Source of the DNA: Candidatus Thermokryptus sp.
GTDB lineage: Bacteria; Bacteroidota; Ignavibacteria; Kryptoniales; Kryptoniaceae
DNA: 6,334 nucleotides
Direction of reading: 5' to 3'
Assembly (NCBI GenBank): GCA_028276305.1
Contig: JAPYWO010000082.1
Location: 1-6,334, forward strand
The position numbers and the translations under genes are program-made. Below are positions 1-6,334 of this stretch, piece by piece. Positions within the stretch are counted from its first letter, which is position 1, and each line of letters begins with the position of its first letter. The notes under the pieces were generated by a model. That model was not told the origin of the DNA. It saw nothing but the letters and a program-made list of their open reading frames with translations, and made no database searches.

Positions 1-765
1 GAACTTTTGTTCAACGATGAAAACGCTATGATAAGAATTGATATGTCGGAGTATATGGAAAGATTTTCCGTCTCAAGATTGATCGGAGCTCCTCCTGGTT
101 ATGTTGGTTATGAAGAAGGCGGACAATTAACCGAAGCAGTTAGAAGGAAACCATACTCAGTCGTTTTACTTGATGAAATTGAAAAAGCGCATCCCGAGGT
201 CTTCAACATTTTGCTTCAAGTCCTTGAGGACGGGCGCCTTACAGATAGCAAAGGTCATGTCGTCAATTTCAAGAATACGATCATAATTATGACTTCAAAT
301 ATCGGTTCGCATATCATCCAGGAGAAAATGTCAAGGATGACGGATGAAAACAGAGATAGAATAATGGAGGAGATAAGAAGTGAGGTTATGCAAATTTTAA
401 GACAGACGATAAGACCTGAATTTCTCAATAGGATTGATGAGATAATTTTCTTCAAGCCGTTGACGAAGTCGGACATACTTAAAATTGTTGACTTGCAGAT
501 GAAACAGGTTAATAAGCGACTTGAGAAAAACAATATGAAGCTTGAGCTTACAGATAAAGCGCGGGTGTGGCTTGCCGAAGTCGGATATGATCCGACATTT
601 GGTGCAAGACCATTGAGAAGAGTTATACAGAAACATATACTTGACCCGCTTGCTGAAAAAATCCTTGCCGGTGAATTTCTGAATGGCGATACTATAATTG
701 TTGATATTGACTCAAAAGGAAAGCCGATGTTTATAAAGAAGGTTGAAGAAGTTGAAGTTGTTTAA
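1..765 (+). CDS. clpB: ATP-dependent chaperone ClpB, C-terminal part (5' truncated by window edge)
   Basis: This is the second AAA+ module and C-terminal domain of the ClpB/Hsp104 disaggregase, a cytoplasmic hexamer that threads aggregated proteins through its pore together with DnaK. The frame is open from base 1, giving 254 residues; the N-terminal domain, first AAA+ module, middle coiled coil and second Walker A lie outside the window. Visible (numbered from base 1) are the pore loop GYVGYE (33-38), Walker B VVLLDEIE (54-61), sensor 1 TSN (98-100), the arginine finger in FLNRID (R144) and sensor 2 GARPLRR (R203). The wording LTEAVRR fits ClpB rather than ClpC, and no LGF/IGF loop for ClpP docking follows sensor 1, so this should be a disaggregase and not a protease partner. 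The stop is followed 8 nt later by a strong terminator, so clpB is the last gene of its transcript. A TTG at position 7 is an internal codon, not a start. Confidence 0.96.
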   Translation, partial: ELLFNDENAMIRIDMSEYMERFSVSRLIGAPPGYVGYEEGGQLTEAVRRKPYSVVLLDEIEKAHPEVFNILLQVLEDGRLTDSKGHVVNFKNTIIIMTSNIGSHIIQEKMSRMTDENRDRIMEEIRSEVMQILRQTIRPEFLNRIDEIIFFKPLTKSDILKIVDLQMKQVNKRLEKNNMKLELTDKARVWLAEVGYDPTFGARPLRRVIQKHILDPLAEKILAGEFLNGDTIIVDIDSKGKPMFIKKVEEVEVV

Positions 766-773
766 ACTTGAAG

Positions 774-799
774 GGGACGCCTCTTGGCGTCCCTTTTTT
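774..799 (+). terminator. Rho-independent terminator of clpB
   Basis: A perfect 8-bp stem GGGACGCC / GGCGTCCC (774-781 and 786-793) with a TCTT loop is followed by six T (794-799) and then a further T run. It starts 8 nt after the clpB stop. On the - strand the hairpin has no T tract behind it, so it should act only on + strand transcripts. It separates clpB from the tRNA gene. Confidence 0.93.
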
Positions 800-837
800 G
801 TTTTGCTCAAATTTTTTTATTAATTTTCCATTGGCTT

Positions 838-912
838 GGGCGGTTAGCTCAGTTGGTTCAGAGCGCCACCCTTACAAGGTGGAGGTCAGAGGTTCGAATC
901 CTCTACCGCCCA
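838..912 (+). tRNA. tRNA-Val (anticodon UAC)
   Basis: The full cloverleaf can be folded by eye. The acceptor stem GGGCGGT/ACCGCCC has 7 of 7 pairs (838-844 with 905-911), the D stem is GCTC/GAGC (847-850, 861-864), and the anticodon stem CCACC/GGTGG (866-870, 878-882) encloses loop CTTACAA. The anticodon is TAC (873-875), reading GUA/GUG valine codons. The variable loop is 883-887, the T stem AGAGG/CCTCT, and the T loop TTCGAAT (893-899). The discriminator base is A912. CCA is not encoded (the following bases are CTA), so the end must be added by CCA-adding enzyme. The gene lies 38 nt after the T tract of the clpB terminator, in an AT-rich stretch where no convincing -35/-10 pair was found. 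The next three bases are the reverse complement of the stop codon of the converging MFS gene. Confidence 0.97.
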
Positions 913-2127
913 CTAATTTTCTCCTCCCTCAAGATTTTTAACTATAATTAACGATGAAAGCGACATCATTGCGCTCAGGTAAAAGCCCGCTCTTAATCCG
1001 AGAAAACTCGCTATTAATCCGCCAAATCCAGGACCGAGGACATTTGAAAGCGTCGTAAAACTTGAAGCTATCCCCATTACTCCACCTTGTTTCTCTTCAC
1101 TTACATTTCTACTTATGAACGAGTAAATCACAGGTGTAATTCCACCAAGGAAAAATCCAAAAGTTGCTCTGAAAAATATAAGCTGAAAAATTGATCGTGA
1201 GATTCCTTGCATAAGAAGGGAAATCCCAGCGCCCAAAAAAGAGATGAAAAGATTCTTTCTATATCCCGATACGCCAAATTTTTTTACATCTTCATCGTTT
1301 CTTTTTCCCCACCAGGGAGCAGATAAGACAGTGAAAAGTCCTGCGATTGAAAAGGAAATCCCAGCTAAACTTGATATATGTTTTATTTCACCGGAGATGA
1401 ATTCAACAAAAAGCGCAAAAATTGGCTGAACAAGCATCACCGATGTCTGAGATAAAAATATCATCACCAAAGCGAACTTGATAAGTTTATTCTGCACGAA
1501 AGCGTAGTTGTAATTTTCAATTAAACTTTTTAACTCATTCCCTTTCCTTGTTTGGTTTTTTCTCTCCTCCTTTGTCCCAAATATGAGCAAAAACCCGGAT
1601 ATAAAACAAAGCAAACCCGTAAGCTGGAAAATATGTCTATAGCCGATTAAATCGGCGAAAATTCCGCCGAATAGAGGTCCGATAAGCTGTCCGCTTGAAG
1701 TTGCGGTTTGAAGGACCCCGATGGCATAGCCTTTTTTCTCATACGGTGACTCCGCTGATATAAAAGCAAGCGCAGACGGTATAAAGCCACTTATAGCACC
1801 CTGTATAATTCTGAAGATGAAAAGTTGATATACATTTTGCGATAAGCTTGTTAAAAGTTGAGCCAAACCAAGCCCAAAAATTGCGCGTATCATTATTAAT
1901 TTTCGCCCGTATCTATCTCCGAGAGTTCCCCAAAGCGGTGTTGTAAAAAATGAAATTATAAAAGGACCTGAAAAAACAATCCCACTCCATCTTGCTATGC
2001 TTCCTTCGTCAGATACACCGAGCTCCCTGATAAAGAACGGAAGGAAAGGAATGACCATGCTCATCCCCATCATCGTGATGAACTGAGCGAGCCAAACAAT
2101 GTAAAGGTTTTTTCGCCAGGTTTCCAT
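913..2127 (-). CDS. MFS multidrug exporter, DHA1 family, MdtG/PmrA-like
   Basis: This is a 404-residue inner-membrane transporter with about 12 hydrophobic segments in two halves, joined by a charged cytoplasmic loop near residues 185-210. The N-terminus (WRKNLYIVWLAQF) and the WSGIVFS segment resemble E. coli MdtG, a proton-driven drug exporter. Motif A, GTLGDRYGRK, is at 67-76. R106-G110 (RIIQG) is motif B. The antiporter motif C of drug exporters is complete at 137-155 (G137, G146, G150-P151, G154-G155), with a C-half echo at 352-370. Motif C supports export rather than uptake; the substrate cannot be read. ATG at 2127 was chosen because it fits the family N-terminus, although there is no clear Shine-Dalgarno. 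It starts 22 nt after the upstream barrel gene, so the two are probably one transcript. Its TAG stop directly abuts tRNA-Val and no terminator was found. Confidence 0.9.
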   Translation of the reverse strand: METWRKNLYIVWLAQFITMMGMSMVIPFLPFFIRELGVSDEGSIARWSGIVFSGPFIISFFTTPLWGTLGDRYGRKLIMIRAIFGLGLAQLLTSLSQNVYQLFIFRIIQGAISGFIPSALAFISAESPYEKKGYAIGVLQTATSSGQLIGPLFGGIFADLIGYRHIFQLTGLLCFISGFLLIFGTKEERKNQTRKGNELKSLIENYNYAFVQNKLIKFALVMIFLSQTSVMLVQPIFALFVEFISGEIKHISSLAGISFSIAGLFTVLSAPWWGKRNDEDVKKFGVSGYRKNLFISFLGAGISLLMQGISRSIFQLIFFRATFGFFLGGITPVIYSFISRNVSEEKQGGVMGIASSFTTLSNVLGPGFGGLIASFLGLRAGFYLSAMMSLSSLIIVKNLEGGEN

Positions 2128-2149
2128 CTATTTACTTTGCGTGCTTTTC

Positions 2150-2854
2150 TTAAATTGTATAACCAAGTCCAAAGACAAAGTGATACATTTTCATAAGTGT
2201 TTCCGCAGTGCCTCCGTAAATTCCGGCATTTATGATTTCACCGAGTGTATATTTCCCTTCAAAGAAAAAGAGAATGTGTTTGTGGATTTTTATATTAAAA
2301 CCGCTTGCGAATTGAACGACGAAATCGTTCGCTTCATATCTTTCAAATGATAACGAGTCAATGGTTGTTTCAAAGTGTGGTATTGAAATCCCGACGCCAA
2401 ATTTAACAAATGGTGATATCTTGTCCCCAAATTTATAGCCGAAGTTTAAAGTTAAATAATTCAAGCCATGGGATATGGAAAAGTTTTGGACTATGTCGCC
2501 AAAGCGTATGACAGAATCAACAAGGGAATTTCTGTAAATTCCGACAGCTTTGACTTTTTGTTCTGGGTCTGAATAAACTTTTGAGTGTATGAATTCAATT
2601 TCAGCGAAAACCTTTGGATTTATGAACTTCAAGCTTTGAGAAATTTTGATGCCGTAATAAAGCGGGAATTGGAACGATCTGTCGGTTAATTTGATGTTTT
2701 CAAATCTCAGGAATGTTTCGTTTATATCTTGCGATATTTTTAAGTAAGTGTTAAGCGGGAAATTTTTCCCCAAATATGCGCTGATAATTAGGTCTTGTGC
2801 GGTGCAATTTTGAAAGAGCAAAATGATCGGGATAAAAAAAATTATTCGTTTCAT
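2150..2854 (-). CDS. Predicted outer-membrane beta-barrel protein (unknown function)
   Basis: This 234-residue protein is not recognisable as a named family. It has an N-terminal signal peptide: K2-R3, a hydrophobic core at 4-14, and a likely signal peptidase I cut after C17-T18-A19, leaving Q20 as the mature N-terminus, common in Bacteroidota-like secretomes. The mature part alternates polar and hydrophobic/aromatic residues in about eight stretches (for example 62-72, 82-92, 131-142, 148-159, 178-190, 192-202, 225-234), as in small porin-like or OmpW/OMP_b-brl-type barrels. It should be in the outer membrane. Cys17 could in principle be a lipoprotein cysteine, but Asn at the preceding position is a poor lipobox. 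It lies between gdh (57 nt upstream) and the MFS exporter (22 nt downstream), all on one strand. Its ATG has only an A-rich leader and no Shine-Dalgarno. The barrel assignment is an inference from pattern, not homology. Confidence 0.75.
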   Translation of the reverse strand: MKRIIFFIPIILLFQNCTAQDLIISAYLGKNFPLNTYLKISQDINETFLRFENIKLTDRSFQFPLYYGIKISQSLKFINPKVFAEIEFIHSKVYSDPEQKVKAVGIYRNSLVDSVIRFGDIVQNFSISHGLNYLTLNFGYKFGDKISPFVKFGVGISIPHFETTIDSLSFERYEANDFVVQFASGFNIKIHKHILFFFEGKYTLGEIINAGIYGGTAETLMKMYHFVFGLGYTI

Positions 2855-2881
2855 TGTGATTTTGTTTTTATTAAAGATGAA

Positions 2882-2900
2882 CCGGGGGCTAAGCCCCCGG
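2882..2900 (-). terminator. GC-rich hairpin between gdh and the barrel gene; possible weak terminator or repeat
   Basis: A perfect inverted repeat CCGGGGGC-TAA-GCCCCCGG (8-bp stem, 3-nt loop) lies 11 nt after the gdh stop, in otherwise AT-rich sequence. On the - strand it is followed by TTCATCTTTAATAAAA, a broken and poor T tract, so termination would be partial at best. It could instead protect the gdh mRNA 3' end or be a copy of a small dispersed palindrome. There is no other candidate end signal for gdh. Confidence 0.5.
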
Positions 2901-2911
2901 GAAGGGTAAAA

Positions 2912-4189
2912 TTACGGATATAAACCGCGCAGTTTCACTGCTTCAGCAACTCTCCCGATGCCAAGCATATAAGCAGCCATTCGCATTGATACTTTGTTTT
3001 TCAGGTGTATGTTCAGGACCTCATCAAAAGCGCGTTTCATGATTTTCTCAAGCATGTTGTAAATTTGTTCTTCGTCCCAGAAGAGATGTTGCTCATCTTG
3101 GACCCATTCAAAGTATGAAACGGTCACACCGCCAGCATTGCAGAGGATGTCTGGTATTACAAAAATGCCTTTATCTTCAAGTATGGCATCGGCTTCAGGG
3201 GTTGTTGGTCCGTTTGCTGCCTCTGCGATTATTTTCGCTTTAATTTTCCCGGCGTTCCCTTCGTGAATTGCATTTTCAAGAGCAGCTGGAACGAGTATAT
3301 CGCATTCAAGAGCCATTAATTCATCAGCGCTGATCGGTTCTGAATTTGGAAAGCCGATAACTGAACCGGTCTTGTTCTTATGTTCAATCAGTTTCATCAC
3401 ATCAAGACCTTTGTCGTTATAGACGCCACCTTTTGAGTCGTTGACAGCTATAACCTTTGCACCTGCTTTTTCAAAGAGCATTGCTGCGACCGAGCCGGCG
3501 TTTCCGAAGCCCTGGACGACGACTTTCGCGCCGTCAAGTTTTAGACCCAGGTGTTCAACTGCTTTCTGCGTCGTATAGAAAACACCTCGCCCGGTTGCTT
3601 GATCTCGCCCGAGCGAACCGCCAAGTGAAACGGGTTTTCCAGTCACGACCCCAGGAACCGCATATCCCTTCATCATGCTATATGTGTCCATAATCCACGC
3701 CATGACTTGCGGATTTGTGTACACATCTGGCGCTGGTATATCTTTTTCCGGTCCGATTAAAGGCAAAATTTCTGCGGTGTATCTTCTTGTTAATCTTTCA
3801 AGCTCACCTAGTGACATCTCTTTCGGGTTGCAAACAACTCCGCCTTTTCCACCGCCGAAAGGTATATTGACTATGGCACATTTCCAAGTCATCCAAAAGG
3901 CAAGTGCCTTGACTTCATCAAGCGTTACATTCGGGTGGTATCTTATACCGCCTTTTGCCGGACCACGAGCTGTGCTGTATTGAACTCTGTAACCCTCAAA
4001 ATGTTGAACTCTGCCATTATCCATCCTGACGGGGAAGTTAACAATCAAAATCCTTTCCGGGTACTTGATGTGTTCCCTTATGTCCCATTCAAGATTTAAA
4101 AGGTCAGCTGCTCTGTCAAATGTTTCAAGCGCCATATCATAAATTGACCTGGCGCCGTCTTTAAGTGCTTTTTCCTTCTCCGTTATCAT
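2912..4189 (-). CDS. gdhA: Glutamate dehydrogenase, hexameric (Glu/Leu/Phe/Val dehydrogenase family)
   Basis: This 425-residue cytoplasmic enzyme interconverts glutamate and 2-oxoglutarate plus ammonia using NAD(P). The substrate domain has GPAKGGIRYHP (K79 binds substrate), then the family signature IPFGGGKGG with catalytic K115, and PAPDV with catalytic D155. The Rossmann domain has GFGNAG (227-232) and the second-strand end VNDSKGG (249-255), which does not settle NAD versus NADP preference. The C-terminal AGGVTVSYFEW (352-362) with S358 is the glutamate-type wording, against leucine or phenylalanine dehydrogenase. Length is normal for the short hexameric class. The start is the ATG at 4189, because AAAGGAG lies 8 nt upstream and homologues begin near here; the frame stays open to an ATG at 4279, but that would overlap metG and add 30 atypical residues. 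It lies 55 nt after metG with a terminator in between. Confidence 0.96.
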   Translation of the reverse strand: MITEKEKALKDGARSIYDMALETFDRAADLLNLEWDIREHIKYPERILIVNFPVRMDNGRVQHFEGYRVQYSTARGPAKGGIRYHPNVTLDEVKALAFWMTWKCAIVNIPFGGGKGGVVCNPKEMSLGELERLTRRYTAEILPLIGPEKDIPAPDVYTNPQVMAWIMDTYSMMKGYAVPGVVTGKPVSLGGSLGRDQATGRGVFYTTQKAVEHLGLKLDGAKVVVQGFGNAGSVAAMLFEKAGAKVIAVNDSKGGVYNDKGLDVMKLIEHKNKTGSVIGFPNSEPISADELMALECDILVPAALENAIHEGNAGKIKAKIIAEAANGPTTPEADAILEDKGIFVIPDILCNAGGVTVSYFEWVQDEQHLFWDEEQIYNMLEKIMKRAFDEVLNIHLKNKVSMRMAAYMLGIGRVAEAVKLRGLYP

Positions 4190-4197
4190 GGCTTTTT

Positions 4198-4204
4198 CTC
4201 CTTT
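4198..4204 (-). promoter_or_regulatory. Ribosome binding site of gdhA
   Basis: AAAGGAG on the - strand, 8 nt before the ATG at 4189, is the only strong Shine-Dalgarno sequence among the starts visible in this window. It decides the start of glutamate dehydrogenase against the longer in-frame ATG at 4279, which lies inside metG. Confidence 0.85.
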
Positions 4205-4215
4205 ATTTTTTAAAT

Positions 4216-4245
4216 AAAAAATCCCGAACCAAAAGGTCCGGGATT
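4216..4245 (-). terminator. Rho-independent terminator between metG and gdhA
   Basis: On the - strand an 11-bp stem AATCCCGGACC / GGTTCGGGATT (one G-U pair) with a TTTT loop ends in a run of six T, then ATTTA. The stem begins at the last base of the metG TAA stop. Read on the + strand the hairpin is followed by only three T, so it is mainly a - strand signal. Only 26 nt separate its T tract from the gdhA ATG, so it could also act as a partial terminator setting the metG/gdhA ratio. Confidence 0.9.
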
Positions 4246-6334
4246 TATCTGACTTGGCTTCCGCTTTCAATTTCGCCAAGCGTCGTTATGAGCGTTAACT
4301 TTTCATCTTTAACAGCTGCGAGCAACATCCCTTGCGATTCAATCCCCATCAATTTAGCCGGCTTCAAATTTGCGACTACTATGACCTTCTTCCCAACGAG
4401 TTCCTCAGGTGAGTAATGTTTCCCGATGCCTGCAACTATTTGTCTTTCTTCATTTCCAATTTTGACTTTCAACTTGAGAAGTTTTTCCGAATTCTTGACC
4501 CTTTCACATTCAACTACATCCGCGACCCTAAGGTCAATTTTTTGAAATTCTTCAATCGTTATCTGCGGTTTAAATTCAATTTTCTCTTCGGTTATCTCTC
4601 CACTTGCTATTTTCAATTTCTTTATCTCCTCTTCAATTTCGCTATCCTCAATCTTTCTGAACAAAATTTCAGGTTCCCCAAGTTGATGCCCGGGTTTTAA
4701 AGAAAGCTGATATGCGCTGTCCCAACCTGACTTGACTATATCATCGTTCAAATTTAACATCTTCCATATTTTCCTCGCTGAAAACGGCAGGACTGGTTCA
4801 AATAGTATCGCAAGAGCTCTAACGGTTTGTAAGCAAATGTTTATCGTCGTTGAAGCTCTTTTTGGGTTTTCTTTTATCGTTCTCCACGGTTCTGTATCGT
4901 TGAAATACTTGTTCGCATGTCTTGCGAGGTTCATCGTTTCAAAGACGCCGTCTCTTATTTTGAAGTTTTCATAATTTTCGGCGATTTTATCAGCGTATTC
5001 CTTCAACTTTGATATCATCTCGTTGTCAATGTTTTCAAGCTCAAAAATTTCGGGGACTTTGTTTTCAAAGTATTTTTTTGCAAAGGTCAGCGTTCTGTTT
5101 ACAAAATTTCCGAGTATATCTGCAAGTTCGTTGTTATTTCTCGCTTGAAATTCCCTCCACGAAAAATCGGTGTCCTTTGTCTCCGGTAAAATGCTCGCAA
5201 GGGCATAGCGGAGCGGATCGGGCTCAAATTTTTCAAGATATTCATTTAACCAGACGGCGTAATTTCTGCTTGTTGATAATTTTTTACCTTCAAGATTTAA
5301 AAATTCATTGGCGGGGACATTATCGGGAAGTATAAACTTATCATCACGCCCATCGTTCCAAGCCATAAGCATCGCCGGGAAGACAATGCAGTGAAATACT
5401 ATGTTATCCTTTCCGATGAAATGAATTAATCTCGTCTCAGGGTTTTGCCAGTACTCGCGCCATTTTTCAGGTTGACCGATTTTTTGCGCCCATTCCTTTG
5501 TTGATGAGATATAACCGAGCAAAGCATCAAACCAAACATAAATCACCTTGCCTTGAACTCCTTCAATCGGAACTTTTACGCCCCAATGCAAATCCCTTGT
5601 GACGGCTCTATCTTGCAAACCCTCCCTAAACCAGGATTGAACATATTGTTTGACATTTTCCTTCCAATGAGTTTTGGTGCTTATCCATTCCTCAAGTCGC
5701 TTTTGAAAGTCCCCGAGTGGAAGATACCAGTGGGAAGTATCCTTTATTATCGGGGTTGAACCGCAAATTTTACACTTTGGTTCAATCAAATCGGTTTGTT
5801 CAAGCCAGCTTCCACATTTTTCACATTGATCGCCCCTTGCCCCAGGGGAGCCACAGACCGGGCAAATTCCTTCAACATATCTATCAGCAAGGAACATTTT
5901 ATCGTTTTCGCAATAGAGTTGCTTTGTCGTCTTTTCCTTTAAAATCCCTTTCTTGTAAAGTTCAAGGAAAAATTCTTGCGCAGTTTGATGATGCAATGGA
6001 AGTGATGTCCGGGAGTAGTTATCAAAGCTCATCCCGAATTTTTCAAAGCTTTCCTTGTTCATGTAGTGATATTTATCAACGACCTGCTGAGGGGTTATCC
6101 CTTCCTTTTCAGCGGTTATAGTGATTGGGACACCGTGTTCATCAGAGCCACAAATGTAGATGACATCTCTTCCTTTTAATCTTTGATATCTGACATAAAT
6201 ATCGGCAGGGAGATATGCACCCGCAAGATGCCCAAGGTGAATTGGTCCGTTTGCATATGGAAGAGCAGCTGTTACAAGTATTTTTTGAGGTTCTTTTTTC
6301 GTCAAGGTGTTCGTTGATTTTTGTTTCAAAGTTT
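4245..6334 (-). CDS. metG: Methionyl-tRNA synthetase with C-terminal tRNA-binding (OB-fold) domain; 5' end at window edge
   Basis: This class I enzyme charges tRNA-Met (initiator and elongator) with methionine in the cytoplasm. Numbering is from the TTG at 6329 (694 residues). The Rossmann fold opens with KILVTAALPYANGPIHLGH, the HIGH motif being HLGH (31-34), followed by GSDEHG (61-66). The connective insert carries C140 and three CxxC pairs (156/159, 169/172, 186/189), a two-knuckle zinc insert; E. coli MetRS has lost the third pair. YVWFDA is at 264-269. The KMSKS loop reads KLSTS (350-354). The helical anticodon-binding domain (about 395-550) has the PW motif with W482, equivalent to E. 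coli W461. Residues 590-694 are a Trbp111-like domain that also promotes dimerisation in relatives. The only in-window starts are TTG codons at 6329 and 6305; the frame is open to the right edge, so the true start may lie outside. Confidence 0.96.
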   Translation of the reverse strand, partial: TLKQKSTNTLTKKEPQKILVTAALPYANGPIHLGHLAGAYLPADIYVRYQRLKGRDVIYICGSDEHGVPITITAEKEGITPQQVVDKYHYMNKESFEKFGMSFDNYSRTSLPLHHQTAQEFFLELYKKGILKEKTTKQLYCENDKMFLADRYVEGICPVCGSPGARGDQCEKCGSWLEQTDLIEPKCKICGSTPIIKDTSHWYLPLGDFQKRLEEWISTKTHWKENVKQYVQSWFREGLQDRAVTRDLHWGVKVPIEGVQGKVIYVWFDALLGYISSTKEWAQKIGQPEKWREYWQNPETRLIHFIGKDNIVFHCIVFPAMLMAWNDGRDDKFILPDNVPANEFLNLEGKKLSTSRNYAVWLNEYLEKFEPDPLRYALASILPETKDTDFSWREFQARNNNELADILGNFVNRTLTFAKKYFENKVPEIFELENIDNEMISKLKEYADKIAENYENFKIRDGVFETMNLARHANKYFNDTEPWRTIKENPKRASTTINICLQTVRALAILFEPVLPFSARKIWKMLNLNDDIVKSGWDSAYQLSLKPGHQLGEPEILFRKIEDSEIEEEIKKLKIASGEITEEKIEFKPQITIEEFQKIDLRVADVVECERVKNSEKLLKLKVKIGNEERQIVAGIGKHYSPEELVGKKVIVVANLKPAKLMGIESQGMLLAAVKDEKLTLITTLGEIESGSQVR

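Noticed and set aside
7..9. TTG at position 7 as start of the first gene
   Set aside because: The frame continues upstream to the window edge and the sequence begins in the middle of the second AAA+ module of ClpB, so this is an internal leucine codon.
1..765. ClpC or ClpA identity for the first gene
   Set aside because: There is no LGF/IGF loop for ClpP docking after sensor 1, and the conserved wording around the pore loop and LTEAVRR fits ClpB.
800..837. Promoter for tRNA-Val in the AT-rich stretch after the clpB terminator
   Set aside because: TTGCTC and TATTAA can be picked out but are only 9 nt apart; no pair with acceptable spacing was seen, so no promoter is annotated.
2141..2350. 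69-codon + strand open frame opposite the barrel gene
   Set aside because: It is antisense to the predicted outer-membrane gene, with no family resemblance and no start signal; the - strand frame has a signal peptide and a barrel pattern and is far more convincing.
3675..3983. 102-codon + strand open frame inside gdhA
   Set aside because: It is antisense to the catalytic region of glutamate dehydrogenase and shows no protein-like features of its own.
4190..4279. Longer N-terminus for glutamate dehydrogenase from the ATG at 4279
   Set aside because: It overlaps the metG 3' end, runs through the terminator hairpin, adds 30 residues unlike the family, and has no better ribosome site; the ATG at 4189 has AAAGGAG at 8 nt.
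5717..6121. 134-codon + strand open frame inside metG
   Set aside because: It is antisense to a strongly conserved gene, has low-complexity, unfamiliar translation and no ribosome site of note; it is a shadow of metG.
1..6334. Novel defence, mobile or biosynthetic system
   Set aside because: All frames of meaningful length are accounted for by five protein genes and one tRNA of familiar types (one of unknown function); no direct repeats, terminal inverted repeats, integrase, transposase or CRISPR pattern was seen.

Overview
The window looks like ordinary chromosomal DNA from a Gram-negative bacterium of the FCB (Bacteroidota/Ignavibacteriota-like) group. The signs are a methionyl-tRNA synthetase whose N-terminal wording (HLAG.Y.PADIYVRY.RL) and KLSTSR signature loop resemble that group, a tRNA gene without an encoded CCA end, a predicted outer-membrane barrel with a '...TA|Q' type signal cleavage site, and A-rich leaders without a clear Shine-Dalgarno sequence before two of the genes. 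The group is an inference; the species cannot be named from this sequence.

Layout: on the + strand the window opens inside clpB (the last 254 codons), followed by a strong rho-independent terminator and then a tRNA-Val(UAC) gene. Everything to the right is on the - strand, transcribed right to left: metG (5' end at or just beyond the right edge), a terminator fused to the metG stop codon, a hexameric-type glutamate dehydrogenase, a GC-rich hairpin, a predicted outer-membrane beta-barrel protein, and an MdtG/PmrA-like MFS exporter. The stop codon of the exporter touches the last base of the tRNA, so the two transcription units converge with no spacer.

Function: protein quality control (ClpB), translation (tRNA-Val, MetRS), nitrogen/carbon metabolism (GDH) and envelope/transport (barrel protein, MFS exporter). 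There is no obvious single pathway. The closest thing to a functional unit is the barrel-MFS pair, 22 nt apart. No mobile element, CRISPR array, phage gene or defence system was seen, and I found no convincing new system. The main points of interest are the tight gene borders: a terminator/attenuator just before gdh with no obvious promoter room after it, tRNA and MFS abutting tail to tail, and a palindromic GC hairpin that may be a dispersed repeat.
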